64,000 bases of DNA from Lachnospiraceae bacterium (GCA_009774175.1 VSNG01000006.1:62001-126000); one strand, 5' to 3'. Shown: positions 15,682 through 25,678, counted from the stretch's first letter. Program-made: numbers and translations. Notes: generated by a model from the sequence alone, not told the origin.

Positions 15682-16830
15682 TTACCATATACGATAATTT
15701 CCCGATAGAGCCAGATACGCAAACAGATAAAGGCAGTTATCATAGTATCTGCGCTCTCCTTTCCGCATCGGTTCTCTATAAAAGCGTTCTACCCACTCTT
15801 TAGCCAGCTTGGCCGGATCAGATAACTCCGTACCGTCCAGTCTTTCTGAAATGGCCAGCGTTCCCTGTGCTGTAGCAGCCAGCATCCCCACAGGATGAAG
15901 GGCTGGCTGATCAATTATTTTTCCATCAATCTGAAATGTCATATACGGATTTTCCCGCCTGGTTACGCCCAGAAAATGTTGTAATCTCTCGACCGCCGCA
16001 CGCTGTCCCTCATCCTTCTGATTCCAACTGTAGTCAAGTCCGATATTGGCCGCCGTGCGGTAAGCGTCGGAATAAAAATACCCGTGCTGTCCCCACTCAA
16101 ATTCCGTATACACCGGAGAACCGTCAAAATTTGCATATTCTGCCGACATCCCCGTTTTTTCATGGCATGCCGCCGCCAGATACTTCCTGCTGACGGCCGC
16201 CGCCCGCGCCCAAAATGCACAGTCCTCCTTTTTGGCCCACTTTGCAAACAGCTCATAAAAATGCGGCAGATGATAGGAGGGATCGGTAAAAGGAGACCCC
16301 GGTACAAACAGAATCTGATAATTCTCCCTGTTCCACATAGGCTCTCCTGCCCGTCCATTTTCCCCTTTATGGAGGCAGGCCGACAGAATATCCTTTGCCT
16401 CCTTTTCATACTGAAAAATGCCTTCTCCGTCTCCCCATCTGTGAGAGGCAAAAAACAGAGCCATGGCAAAAAATTCTTCTCCGTCGGGAGCAGGGCCGTA
16501 AGCGTTTTTCGTACCGTCCGGCGCGCAGGACCATGCGAAATAACCCTCGTTTTCTCCAGAGTCCATCCACATATAAGTCTTCGCCCACTTCCAGAGACGG
16601 TCAAACTCCTCCTTCATATCGAGCTGCACACACATCATCATCCCATAGGACATACCCTCCGTGCGCGCATCCACATTGCCCGTGTCCTCGATATAAGCCA
16701 TGTCATCCCCTACGAGATGATACACCTTTTCCTCCGCATCATAGAAGAAAGTGTTCACAATTTCTTTTAACCTTGCCGCGATCTCTTCCTCCGAAATCCC
16801 GATCTCTTTCAATACATTTCGATACTGCAT
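15682..16830 (-). CDS. GH8 reducing-end xylose-releasing exo-oligoxylanase
   Basis: 382 residues, no signal peptide, so it acts in the cytoplasm on imported oligosaccharides. Matches the GH8 Rex enzymes that remove the reducing-end xylose from xylo-oligosaccharides. The likely acid is Glu58 in ARTEGMSYG and the likely base Asp255 in GYFYSDAYRTA, both in the expected contexts. AAAGG lies upstream of the ATG. It is the last gene of the import operon, separated from the permeases by a perfect hairpin. The context (GH43, oligosaccharide importer) supports xylan use. Confidence 0.9.
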   Translation of the reverse strand: MQYRNVLKEIGISEEEIAARLKEIVNTFFYDAEEKVYHLVGDDMAYIEDTGNVDARTEGMSYGMMMCVQLDMKEEFDRLWKWAKTYMWMDSGENEGYFAWSCAPDGTKNAYGPAPDGEEFFAMALFFASHRWGDGEGIFQYEKEAKDILSACLHKGENGRAGEPMWNRENYQILFVPGSPFTDPSYHLPHFYELFAKWAKKEDCAFWARAAAVSRKYLAAACHEKTGMSAEYANFDGSPVYTEFEWGQHGYFYSDAYRTAANIGLDYSWNQKDEGQRAAVERLQHFLGVTRRENPYMTFQIDGKIIDQPALHPVGMLAATAQGTLAISERLDGTELSDPAKLAKEWVERFYREPMRKGERRYYDNCLYLFAYLALSGNYRIW

Positions 16831-16857
16831 GGAATAATACTACCTTTCTATATAAGC

Positions 16858-16886
16858 AGGGAATGCCCGCACTCCGGGCATTCCCT
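16858..16886 (-). promoter_or_regulatory. Perfect 12-bp hairpin between permease and GH8 genes
   Basis: AGGGAATGCCCG, 5-nt loop, CGGGCATTCCCT. No U-run follows, so it is more likely an mRNA-stabilising or processing structure than a terminator. Confidence 0.5.
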
Positions 16887-16914
16887 CACGCAAGATACAT
16901 GCATATTTCTCACA

Positions 16915-17796
16915 CTATTCTTTGACGCCGCCGATGGTCAATCCTGTCACAAAATACCTCTGCAAAAACGGATACAGGCACACAATGGGAAGCATCGTCG
17001 CAATGGTAGCCGCCGCCCTGATGGATGCGGGCGTAATCGAATTCCCTGAGTTTCTCATGCTGTCGGCGCTGCCGCTCTGCTGCATAACCGAGGATAACAA
17101 CTTCATCAGCTCGTACTGTAATGTAGTATACTTATCGGACATACGGTTGTAAAGCATGGCGTCAAACCAGGAGTTCCACTGTCCCACCGCCACAAACAAT
17201 GCCACTGTCGCGTAAACAGGCTTACAAAGCGGAGAAATAATTTTAACAAAAATTGTCATGTATCCCGCTCCGTCAAGCTGGGCCGATTCCTCCAGTGAAT
17301 CCGGCAGACCAACCATATAAGTTCTCAACACCAGCATATTAAAAGCGCTGACTGCTCCGGGAACTACATATACCCAGAAAGTTCCCGTTAAATGCAGATT
17401 TTTATACAACAGGAATACCGGGATCAGGCCGCCGTTCACATACATGGTAATAACCCAGAACAGGGACAATTGGGACTTAAATAAAAACCGCTTCCTGCTC
17501 ACAATAAACGCCAAAAGTGCATTGGCTACCAACGCCAGCAAAGTTCCAATCACCGTTCTTAATACGGTAATGTACGCGCCCGTAACCATATTCTGCTTAT
17601 GTAATACAGTATAATAATTCTGCAGGGTAAACTTCCTTGGGAACAGATGGATACCGCCGCGCACCGTATCGATACCGTCATTAAAGGAAATTGCCAGCGT
17701 ATTTAATACAGGATACAATGTTATAACTACAAAGGCTACCATAAAGATGGTATTACATATTACAAAAATCTGATCACTTAAACTTTTCTTCTTCAT
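16915..17796 (-). CDS. Sugar ABC transporter permease (LplC/MalG type)
   Basis: 293 residues with six predicted membrane helices. The EAA-loop is at EESAQLDGAGYMTIFVKI and contacts the shared ATPase. Binding-protein-dependent importer of the CUT1 class; together with the preceding permease it forms the channel. No ATPase gene is in the operon, as is common for Firmicutes that use one housekeeping MsmX-type ATPase. GGGAGG precedes the ATG. 15 bp downstream of the partner permease. Confidence 0.93.
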   Translation of the reverse strand: MKKKSLSDQIFVICNTIFMVAFVVITLYPVLNTLAISFNDGIDTVRGGIHLFPRKFTLQNYYTVLHKQNMVTGAYITVLRTVIGTLLALVANALLAFIVSRKRFLFKSQLSLFWVITMYVNGGLIPVFLLYKNLHLTGTFWVYVVPGAVSAFNMLVLRTYMVGLPDSLEESAQLDGAGYMTIFVKIISPLCKPVYATVALFVAVGQWNSWFDAMLYNRMSDKYTTLQYELMKLLSSVMQQSGSADSMRNSGNSITPASIRAAATIATMLPIVCLYPFLQRYFVTGLTIGGVKE

Positions 17797-17811
17797 CTTT
17801 ACGCTCCCTCC

Positions 17812-18747
17812 CTAGAATAAGCTTTCTTCACCGGACCGTTTTGCCATACGGTTCGCAAGCAGAATCAGGAAAATACTGACTGCGCTCTTAAAAATACCTG
17901 CCGCCGTACCCAGTGAATAATCATTCTGGCTGATACCCCAGTTCAATACATAAATATCAATTGTCTGGGATACTTTCTGCACCAATCCGTTTCCTAAGAT
18001 ATACTGGACTTCAAATCCTGCGTTCAAAACATTTCCCACATTCATCAGAAGCAGTATCATAATGGTCGGTTTGATTCCCGGAAGCGTAATATATCTGATC
18101 TTGGCCCATCTCGCCGCACCGTCAATGGAAGCCGCTTCATACAGGCTGGGGTCTATCGCCGTGATCGCCGCCAGATAAATAATCGCATTCCATCCTGTCT
18201 CCTTCCAGAGATTTGAAAAAGCCACAATGGGCCAGAAATAGCTTTCGTGTGCAAAGAAATTAATTTGCGAGCTGACAATGCCCAGTTTTTGCAGCACTTC
18301 ATTTACAATACCCGTTGACGATAGCGCATCATGTAAAATACCGGTAACGATAATCCATGACAGGAAGTGCGGCAGATAGGAAATGGTCTGCACCATCTTC
18401 TTTCCCACCACATTTTTTACTTCATTTAATAAAATGGCAAATATTATTGCCATTAAAAAAGAAGTCACCAGATTGATGGTTCCCATTGCCAGCGTATTCC
18501 GAATGACACGGATAAAGCTTGCATCGCTGAACAGAAACTTAAATTTATCAAGCCCGATCCATTTGGAATGAAGCATTCCGTCCTTTGGTTTGTAATTTTG
18601 AAATGCCATGATCCATCCGCCCAGCGGAAGGTAATAGAAAATAAAACCATAAATCACAAAAAACGCCGACCAGATCAACAGAACTTTCTGGCGTTTGATT
18701 TCTTTCCATGTAATTTTCTGCTTTGCCTTCTTTTTCCCCCGACTCAT
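17812..18747 (-). CDS. Sugar ABC transporter permease (LplB type)
   Basis: 311 residues from MSRGKKKAKQ, chosen because AAGGAG lies eight bases upstream; a frame open to 18795 lacks this. Six membrane helices. EAA-loop at EAASIDGAARWAKIRY. Partner of the LplC-type permease. Follows the binding protein gene across a terminator-like hairpin, which would lower permease expression relative to the binding protein. Confidence 0.93.
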   Translation of the reverse strand: MSRGKKKAKQKITWKEIKRQKVLLIWSAFFVIYGFIFYYLPLGGWIMAFQNYKPKDGMLHSKWIGLDKFKFLFSDASFIRVIRNTLAMGTINLVTSFLMAIIFAILLNEVKNVVGKKMVQTISYLPHFLSWIIVTGILHDALSSTGIVNEVLQKLGIVSSQINFFAHESYFWPIVAFSNLWKETGWNAIIYLAAITAIDPSLYEAASIDGAARWAKIRYITLPGIKPTIMILLLMNVGNVLNAGFEVQYILGNGLVQKVSQTIDIYVLNWGISQNDYSLGTAAGIFKSAVSIFLILLANRMAKRSGEESLF

Positions 18748-18787
18748 ATTCCATCTCCTTCTATCCCACAACTTTTTTGAGAAAAAA

Positions 18788-18828
18788 GGGGACAACTACA
18801 TGGCTTTCACCGCGATATAGCTGTCCCC
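18788..18828 (-). terminator. Terminator or attenuator between binding protein and permeases
   Basis: GGGGACA and TGTCCCC arms (with further pairing TAG/CTA) around a 27-nt loop region, followed on the minus strand by TTTTTT. Leaky termination here fits the usual excess of solute-binding protein over permease. Confidence 0.65.
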
Positions 18829-18860
18829 TTTACCGATCTCAGGTTACTGTCCGCATCAAT

Positions 18861-20576
18861 TTACTGTGCCAGAGATGCTCTTCTATCTAATTCTGTCTGC
18901 ATCTCGGCAAGGAAATCTTCCGGTGCACAGCCCTCATATGCCGTCATATAGTCGCTCCATGTGGAGTCAAAGGAATCCGACATTACTACTTTGGGAAGCC
19001 ATTCGTGCTTCACCTCTCCCATTTTTGTCCAAGCAACGCCACCGGGAGTCTCCGTCGTCATATTATTGGAGAAGGAGTACATCGGGAACCAGGGCCCTGT
19101 CTCTTTCTCGACGGAACCAATCATTTCCACATAAGTAGTGACGCCATATGCGTTAAAGCAATCTACCAGCGGCTGCGCCAGACTACTGAAAAATTCAGAC
19201 GTCTGTTCCTCAGGGTTCATGGCATTTTTACCGTCCCTGCTGGTTCCACGGTACTGCGGCATATAGGAGTAAACACATCTGTGAGAAGCCTGATACTCCT
19301 TATTTGCCCACTGCATTCTCTGCTCTTCGGTTCTGTAGTAGAGTCCGTCTTCATCAACCTGATAGTCCACATCCTTCACACCCCAAAATCTGAGATCATG
19401 AATTTCCTGATCCAGACAATCTTCTAAGAACTGGAACGCTGCGTCCACATCCTTACAGCTCGTGGTAACAGCTACACCATTTGCAAGGTTCTGTGTATCG
19501 CCGTAGGTATGCCACATATTTTCCATTCCTTCGTCAATGGTAAGACCGAGAGGTACATAATTGCAGCCCTCCAGGTCAAGCCCCTGCTGCTTGAATACGT
19601 CGTTTACCGTACCATAAAAATCCCACCACTGGTCGCACATCCCCAGCACACGGCCCGTAGAAAGTTTCGCTATATATTCATCATAGGTCTGGGTCGCAAA
19701 CTCATGGTCAACAATACCCTTCTGGTATTCCTCATTTAACTTCTGGAAATATCTGTGAGTTGTCTCGCTGGTGTTATAGTCCTCAATCTTCATGGTTTCG
19801 GTATTTACAATAACCGAACCGTCATTCGGATATCCGGCTAAAAACTGACCTGCGTTCTCGATACAAAAGTATCTCCAGTCCTCACAGAGAATAGTGTAGG
19901 GAATTACTTCTGAGCCGTCTTCCATTGTCGGGTTTGCCGCCGCATAACGCTCCAGCAAATCGAAATACTGATCCAGCGTCTTAATCTCCGGGTAATTATC
20001 CCACGCAAGCACCCTTGCCTGAATCCAGAAAGCCTCGTCATTGTGGGTCGTGGCCTTGGATTCGCCATATGTATTCTGGAAAATGTTTGCCCAGTAAATC
20101 TTGCCGTCCTCCTGACGGAATCTGTCCCACTCCTCATCAGAATACATTTCCTTTAACTTCGGATGCTTCTCGAGATAATCATCCCAGGCAACCAACGCAC
20201 CGGCATCATACAATGCCATCTGCCCGTCGCCGCCGTCTATAAAATCAGGATACTCTCCTCCTGCAATGATTGTTCCCACAGCCTCAGCCGCCGTCTGACC
20301 GGTAAGCCATGTCTCCTTTACTCTCACGCCGGTCTTCTGTGCAATGATCTCCTGAATTTCATTTCCATCGTTGATCTCCGGGCCCGGCATCGCAATAAAC
20401 ATGCTAAAATCGATGATATCCTTATTTCCGTCTTCTCCGGAAGCGGCCTCTTCATTTGATCCCCCATCGGTGTTCGAAGTTCCCGCGTCGCCTGCGCTGT
20501 CACCGCCGCAGCCAGCAAGCACGGACGCCGTCATTGCCGCTGTCAACAAAAGCGCTGTCAGTTTCTTACATTTCAT
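18861..20576 (-). CDS. Extracellular solute-binding lipoprotein (oligosaccharide, LplA type)
   Basis: 571 residues from MKCKKLTALL, with GGGAGG eight bases upstream. Lipoprotein signal with lipobox VLAGC (Cys23), then a low-complexity Gly/Asp/Ser linker. The size (over 550) fits the large LplA/YtcQ-like family 1 binding proteins that travel with LplB/LplC permeases and YesMN regulators. Ligand inferred as xylo- or arabinoxylo-oligosaccharide from the flanking GH43 and GH8 genes. Own promoter at 20614-20641. Confidence 0.92.
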   Translation of the reverse strand: MKCKKLTALLLTAAMTASVLAGCGGDSAGDAGTSNTDGGSNEEAASGEDGNKDIIDFSMFIAMPGPEINDGNEIQEIIAQKTGVRVKETWLTGQTAAEAVGTIIAGGEYPDFIDGGDGQMALYDAGALVAWDDYLEKHPKLKEMYSDEEWDRFRQEDGKIYWANIFQNTYGESKATTHNDEAFWIQARVLAWDNYPEIKTLDQYFDLLERYAAANPTMEDGSEVIPYTILCEDWRYFCIENAGQFLAGYPNDGSVIVNTETMKIEDYNTSETTHRYFQKLNEEYQKGIVDHEFATQTYDEYIAKLSTGRVLGMCDQWWDFYGTVNDVFKQQGLDLEGCNYVPLGLTIDEGMENMWHTYGDTQNLANGVAVTTSCKDVDAAFQFLEDCLDQEIHDLRFWGVKDVDYQVDEDGLYYRTEEQRMQWANKEYQASHRCVYSYMPQYRGTSRDGKNAMNPEEQTSEFFSSLAQPLVDCFNAYGVTTYVEMIGSVEKETGPWFPMYSFSNNMTTETPGGVAWTKMGEVKHEWLPKVVMSDSFDSTWSDYMTAYEGCAPEDFLAEMQTELDRRASLAQ

Positions 20577-20613
20577 TCGTTCATCCTCCCTCATGATTTT
20601 TTGTGATATTACA

Positions 20614-20641
20614 ATTTTATTACATAGACGGAAACCTTCAA
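20614..20641 (-). promoter_or_regulatory. Promoter of the binding protein/permease/GH8 operon
   Basis: Minus-strand TTGAAG (20641-20636), 16 bp, TAAAAT (20619-20614), just downstream of the regulator terminator. Probable target of the YesN-type regulator; I could not define its binding repeats. Confidence 0.5.
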
Positions 20642-20663
20642 CCCGATAAACTCCATAAATAAA

Positions 20664-20696
20664 CCCGGTAAATTCTAGCTGTTAAAATTTACCGGG
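20664..20696 (-). terminator. Rho-independent terminator after the YesN-type regulator
   Basis: 11-bp perfect stem CCCGGTAAATT / AATTTACCGGG with an 11-nt loop, followed on the minus strand by TTTATTTA. Separates the GH43-kinase-regulator unit from the importer unit. Confidence 0.8.
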
Positions 20697-20720
20697 CCTT
20701 TTCCTGTATTTTTTATTTTT

Positions 20721-22322
20721 CTATTCTTCCTCCCTTGCGCTCTTGCGGTATCGGGAAGGCGTACAGCCCTCCTGCTCAATAAAACGGCTGATAAAATAAT
20801 CCAGGTCGCGGTATCCCACATCCTCTGCAATCCGGCTGATTTTCTTATCGGTTTTGATCAGCTGGGATGCCGCCTCCTTAATCCTGTAATTATTCAGATA
20901 ATTTTTAAAGGACTGCCCGTAACGCTTGCGGAAAATCTGGCCCAGATAGGAACTGTTGATATAATATTTCTGTCCCAGCTCCCGCAGTGTCAGATTTTCC
21001 ATATAGTGTTCCTTCACTTCATTCTCAATTTCCGCCAGGATTCCCCCGGAGACATTCTTGCGAAGCTGTACCAGATACTCTGCGCACTCACAGGCAAATT
21101 TACGCATATGAACCCTGCTGCCGCGGATAATTTCCTCCTTGGACACGCTTTCACTGATATAGGAAAGTACCTCATCCTGATTCACAGATTCATCCTGCTC
21201 CATAGCCAGATTTAATAATCGGAAAATCAGCCAGTTCAGATTCATTGTCACCGTTTCCCTGGTCCTGTCCAATCTGTCCATCTCCACAAAAAGCGCATCT
21301 ACACTCTTATTGATCAGAAGCGTGTCGTTTTGTTCGACGGCTTTCACCAGATCATTCAGAGACTGTATACACAGAACTGTCCTTGAGGGATTGACCTGCA
21401 CTTCCTTTTCATAATAGTAAATACTCTTCGTATCCTGAAATCCTTTAAAGGAACGAAGGACACAGGCGGAACTGTAAGAGTGGGAAACCTTTGCAATATC
21501 CTCCACCCATTTCCCCACAAGCAGTATTACCGGAAGCTTCTCGCTGCCGCCCTGCGCTGTCTTTTGCAGGGCCTTCATAAATTCCTCCTCCGACAGGTTT
21601 CTTTCCTTTGCCATATAATCGCAGTAAATAAACCCGATTTCGTAATCCTCTTCATAGACAAAGAAATCCTTAAACAGATGATCTTCATTCTCCCGCAGGT
21701 AACCGGAGACTTGACCATAAATCCTATCCTTCAACTCCGACACTTCCTCATCCGACATCTCATCCAAAGCCGACAGATCATTCAGACAGATATGAAGATA
21801 CCTGACCCCGCCGCCGCATCGGAAATTCTCTTTCACATAGGATATGTTCTGCTCTTTTCCTTTGCCCTGTAACAGCGCCGTCATATTCTGCAGCAGATAC
21901 CCGCGCTGCATCCTCTGACTGTCCATTTCCTCCTGAATCATATTCTCCCGTTTTTTTGCCACCCGCCTGATATTTTCAATAAGCTGCTCCTTTTGTACCG
22001 GCTTCAGGATATATTCCATGGCGGAATAACGGATTGCAGCCTGCGCATATTTAAAATCATTATACCCGCTTAAAATAATAATATAGGCTTCAGAAAGCTT
22101 CTCATTCCTCACCGTCTCCAAAAGCTCAATACCATTAATTTTCGGCATACGGATATCCGTAATAATCAGGTCCACCTCGTTTTCCCTAAGATAATGAAGC
22201 GCTTCCTGCCCGTCAGAGGCCTTCTTTACAATCTCGCACCCTTCCTTTTCCCAGTCGATAATCACCGATAATCCCTGTAATATAAAAGGTTCATCGTCCA
22301 CTAACATTACCTTCATCATCAT
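20721..22322 (-). CDS. YesN-type AraC-family response regulator
   Basis: 533 residues. Receiver at 1-125 with LVDDEP, phosphoacceptor Asp in DLIITDIRMP near 57, and Lys in YILKPVQKEQL. A long middle domain follows, then a C-terminal AraC double HTH (about 430-530; YYINSSYLGQIFRKRYG and EDVGYRDLDYFISRF). Activates sugar-import operons with its YesM partner. Three ATGs in a row start the gene, with GGGA upstream; it overlaps the end of the kinase gene by 32 bp, so the two are translationally coupled. Confidence 0.93.
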   Translation of the reverse strand: MMMKVMLVDDEPFILQGLSVIIDWEKEGCEIVKKASDGQEALHYLRENEVDLIITDIRMPKINGIELLETVRNEKLSEAYIIILSGYNDFKYAQAAIRYSAMEYILKPVQKEQLIENIRRVAKKRENMIQEEMDSQRMQRGYLLQNMTALLQGKGKEQNISYVKENFRCGGGVRYLHICLNDLSALDEMSDEEVSELKDRIYGQVSGYLRENEDHLFKDFFVYEEDYEIGFIYCDYMAKERNLSEEEFMKALQKTAQGGSEKLPVILLVGKWVEDIAKVSHSYSSACVLRSFKGFQDTKSIYYYEKEVQVNPSRTVLCIQSLNDLVKAVEQNDTLLINKSVDALFVEMDRLDRTRETVTMNLNWLIFRLLNLAMEQDESVNQDEVLSYISESVSKEEIIRGSRVHMRKFACECAEYLVQLRKNVSGGILAEIENEVKEHYMENLTLRELGQKYYINSSYLGQIFRKRYGQSFKNYLNNYRIKEAASQLIKTDKKISRIAEDVGYRDLDYFISRFIEQEGCTPSRYRKSAREEE

Positions 22323-24090
22323 CGTACTTCCCTTTCTGCGTTTTCGCCCGCAAATATTCAGATTCCACCCTGATCGTCATAAATGTGCCGACGCCCGGTT
22401 CACTTTCCAGAAAGAACTTCACATTACCTTCGGAAATCATCTTCAAACGAAGACACGCATTGATAATACCGACATGTTTGTTTTCCTTGATATCATCAAT
22501 GGAACAATTACGCATACTCTCATTCATCTTCTGTACGGTCTCCTCCTCCATGCCGCTGCCGGTATCTTCTATCTCAATATAAAGTAAGGAACCCCTCAAA
22601 TAGACCCGCACATAGATCCAGCATGTGGACGCCTTCTTTTCCATGCCGTGTACACAGGCATTCTCCACAAAGGTAGTCAGTGTCAGCTTGGGAATATAAT
22701 AGTCCGCACAGTCTTCAGGCAAATCAATCTCATACCGCAGCCGGCTCCCAAAACGATACTGCTGTAATTCCAGATATGCCCCCACAAAACTCATCTCCTC
22801 CTCCAGCCTTACATGATCGGAAGCCCAATTGATATTCTGACGCTCCAAAATCGCCAGCTTTTCTATCATCCCCGCAGTCACTTCTTCCCCCTGAATCAGT
22901 GACCGCATCCGGATACTCTCAAGCACATTAAAAAGAAAATGGGGATTGATCTGGCTGTGCAGCGCCAAAAGCTCCGCATTCTGTCTGGCGAGATCTATTT
23001 CCTGCCTTTCCAGTCTGTCCTTATATACCCGCTGGATCAGATCATTCATCCTCTTTACCATGCGGTTGTAATTCTGCATCAGAATCCCGATTTCATCCTT
23101 ACCCCTTACATTAGCTATTCCCTGCAAAGTGCCTCCCTGTATCTGATCGAAAGCGGCTTCCAGCTCCCAAAGCCTCTGAGTAAAGGATTTGTTTACCATA
23201 GAAACCATAATCACCGGCAAAAGAAGATTTGCCACCACCAGAAACACAATTAAAGGCATATGCTTCTCTAACTGCTGAAATACGGAATTTTGCGGCTTCA
23301 AAACCAGCACATCAATCTCCTGCCCGTACAAATCAAGTGATCGCTTGCAGGCAACCGGCTCTTCCCCCGTGAGACTGTGAAAATCCTCCTGACTGCCGGA
23401 ATGTCCGCCGTTGGAAAACAGAACCCTGTCTCCCTGACATACATAAATATTATTTTCGTAACTGATCTGGGCCAGCTCCCTGACAATTCTGTTATAATCC
23501 AAATCCACCCGGAGAACCTTTTCGCAGCTGTCTTTTTTATAGTAATCGAGACGTCTCACAAGAGAGATCCGCCGCATGGAAAGTGCAGACATATCGGATT
23601 TACCAACATAATAGGACACAAAAGTTAAATTCTTCCCCGACTCCAGGTACTTGCGGTACCACTCCGTATTCTCCGCCTCAGACAGGCGGTAAAAATGCCC
23701 GCCGTTTATTATGGTATCATTATCCGCATAGATCACCACATTGGAAATATCATACCCGCCCGACATATTCAGAGACGTTTTTCTGGAAAGCTCCACGCTG
23801 GCAGCATAAAACTCATATCCGTTCTTATACTCTTCATTCAGGAAGCTGTTAATTTCACTGTCCACGTAGATATCGTTCATCTCCTTAACAACTTCCTCAA
23901 AAGTATATTCCAGATTGTATTTGACGGCATTTGCCAGATTCTCAGATTCATGGAGCTGTTCCTTCTTTTCCACATCATACAAAATATACAGGATAATGCT
24001 GTCAGTCAGTACCAACGGTATGATTACACAGAAAACATAGATAATGATCAGCTTTTTCTTGACATTGAAGTCATTCATAATGTTTTCCAT
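22291..24090 (-). CDS. YesM-type membrane sensor histidine kinase
   Basis: 599 residues from MENIMNDF (AGAGG just upstream; a longer frame to 24123 overlaps GH43 by 20 bp). Membrane helix near residues 10-33, an extracellular sensing domain of about 230 residues, a second helix near 265-290, then HAMP. The histidine is in HSQINPHFLFNVLES, followed by an ATPase with N-box FVENACVHGME and G-box DTGSGM. The extracellular domain presumably senses oligosaccharide or the loaded binding protein. Coupled with the overlapping YesN regulator and following GH43 by 13 bp. Confidence 0.92.
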   Translation of the reverse strand: MENIMNDFNVKKKLIIIYVFCVIIPLVLTDSIILYILYDVEKKEQLHESENLANAVKYNLEYTFEEVVKEMNDIYVDSEINSFLNEEYKNGYEFYAASVELSRKTSLNMSGGYDISNVVIYADNDTIINGGHFYRLSEAENTEWYRKYLESGKNLTFVSYYVGKSDMSALSMRRISLVRRLDYYKKDSCEKVLRVDLDYNRIVRELAQISYENNIYVCQGDRVLFSNGGHSGSQEDFHSLTGEEPVACKRSLDLYGQEIDVLVLKPQNSVFQQLEKHMPLIVFLVVANLLLPVIMVSMVNKSFTQRLWELEAAFDQIQGGTLQGIANVRGKDEIGILMQNYNRMVKRMNDLIQRVYKDRLERQEIDLARQNAELLALHSQINPHFLFNVLESIRMRSLIQGEEVTAGMIEKLAILERQNINWASDHVRLEEEMSFVGAYLELQQYRFGSRLRYEIDLPEDCADYYIPKLTLTTFVENACVHGMEKKASTCWIYVRVYLRGSLLYIEIEDTGSGMEEETVQKMNESMRNCSIDDIKENKHVGIINACLRLKMISEGNVKFFLESEPGVGTFMTIRVESEYLRAKTQKGKYDDDEGNVSGR

Positions 24091-24103
24091 TTTTCCTCTG
24101 TAT

Positions 24104-25678
24104 CTACCCATTCTCTTCCCCAACCTGATACCTGAACTTCATAAAATCGGCGCAGCCCCCGAATTGCCGTGTAGCGTATGTAAAAAGACCGAATCTGCAT
24201 CCGGTAAAATGATCCAGCTTAAAATAGAGCCTGTGACGGATTCCAAGCGCCTTCCAGCTTCCGTTATCCTCATAGAAAAAATCAGCCATATCCTTTTTGT
24301 CCCTGAAATTCAAAGATACCTTAAGCGTAACACTGGAGGCATTCAGAAGAATTCTTTCATATTCTACAGGAAGCTCCAGAAAACCCTGATCTGCCTGCAC
24401 TGTCTCGTCCGCCGCAGGTCTTGCAAACATCACCAGATAATAGTCCCCAGCATCTCTGGTCAGTGCAATCGCACCGTAGCATCCGATCCATGCACAGATC
24501 CCGGCATAATCCCCATCCTTCAAGCCTCTTCCATCCACCGTAACCCAGGCCGCACATTCCGGCCCATAGCTTCTCTGTGTCAATACATTATGTGCAAACG
24601 GCAAACGGTCACACAATTCTCCCGTGTAAACCCGGAACGCACCCTGCCGCTCGGTCACAGACCACAGACTGTCTATCGGATTATGGTTAAACTGCCAAAA
24701 TGGCTTTAAATGTACTTTACCTTCTTTGTCCGCCTGATACAGAAAATCGTCACCTCCGTATAAAGGCAGGTATCCATGGCCAGGCCTGCTGCCGGGTATC
24801 GATACATGAATCGGAACCTTGCCTTCCCCATCAATAACAGGATATCCGGCGTCGTCGAAATGTATTGGCATCACCACAGGCACTCTGCCGACCGCGCCCC
24901 TGTCCTGAAACATGAACAGATACCAGTCCCCCTCAGGGGTATCCACCATGCCGCCCTGCGCAACGCCAAGATTGTGATAACCCATATCATCATCTATGAT
25001 ACATTTTCCCTGAAACTCCCCTTCCAGAGAATCTGCAATAAAACAGTCCTCCGTTTTTCTCTCATTGCCCCAGGCAGGAATATGGCAGGTAAACAGATAA
25101 TATCTCCCATCCTTCTTATACAGATGGGAACCCTCATAACCAAGATGAAGCTCTCCCTCATCCCGGACGAGCCTTCTGTGCAGTCCTCCCTTAAGAGGCC
25201 CCTTCAGATCCGTCCGAAGCTGTGTCAAATACAGCTCCGTATTTCCATACACAATATATACCTTCCCATCCTCGTCAAAAAATAAGGAGCTGTCATGATA
25301 AAATCCCTCTATATGATCCACCTTCCACGGCCCGGCAGGATCATGTGCCGTCAAAAGATAAGTCTTTTGCGTATCGTTTGCTGTAAAGCATATATAAAAA
25401 ATACCCTCATGATACCTTAAGGACGGCGCCCACATTCCCTGCCCGTAAATATGTTTTCCCCCTTCGAGCCGATGTTCGGAAATATCTTCCAGCATCTCAC
25501 ATGCGTGGGTTACAAATTCCCAGTTCATAAGATCATAGGAACGTAAGATATCACAGCCCGGCATAAAGTGCATCGTTGTACTCGCCATATAATAAGTATC
25601 TTCAACCCTGATAATATCGGGATCCGGAAAATCCGAATATAAAACGGGATTCTCTTTTTTCTTCATATGATTTTTCAT
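24104..25678 (-). CDS. GH43 beta-xylosidase / alpha-L-arabinofuranosidase
   Basis: 524 residues, no signal peptide (cytoplasmic). Five-bladed propeller domain: the general base is probably Asp18 in FPDPDIIRV, the pKa modulator Asp lies in YHDSSLFFDEDG (near 128) and the acid Glu in HLGYEGSHLY (near 180). A C-terminal beta-sandwich follows (about 330-520), as in GH43 subfamilies active on arabinoxylan. AAGGGG lies six bases before the ATG. First gene of the kinase/regulator unit. Substrate between xylosyl and arabinosyl side chains is not decided by sequence. Confidence 0.9.
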   Translation of the reverse strand: MKNHMKKKENPVLYSDFPDPDIIRVEDTYYMASTTMHFMPGCDILRSYDLMNWEFVTHACEMLEDISEHRLEGGKHIYGQGMWAPSLRYHEGIFYICFTANDTQKTYLLTAHDPAGPWKVDHIEGFYHDSSLFFDEDGKVYIVYGNTELYLTQLRTDLKGPLKGGLHRRLVRDEGELHLGYEGSHLYKKDGRYYLFTCHIPAWGNERKTEDCFIADSLEGEFQGKCIIDDDMGYHNLGVAQGGMVDTPEGDWYLFMFQDRGAVGRVPVVMPIHFDDAGYPVIDGEGKVPIHVSIPGSRPGHGYLPLYGGDDFLYQADKEGKVHLKPFWQFNHNPIDSLWSVTERQGAFRVYTGELCDRLPFAHNVLTQRSYGPECAAWVTVDGRGLKDGDYAGICAWIGCYGAIALTRDAGDYYLVMFARPAADETVQADQGFLELPVEYERILLNASSVTLKVSLNFRDKKDMADFFYEDNGSWKALGIRHRLYFKLDHFTGCRFGLFTYATRQFGGCADFMKFRYQVGEENG

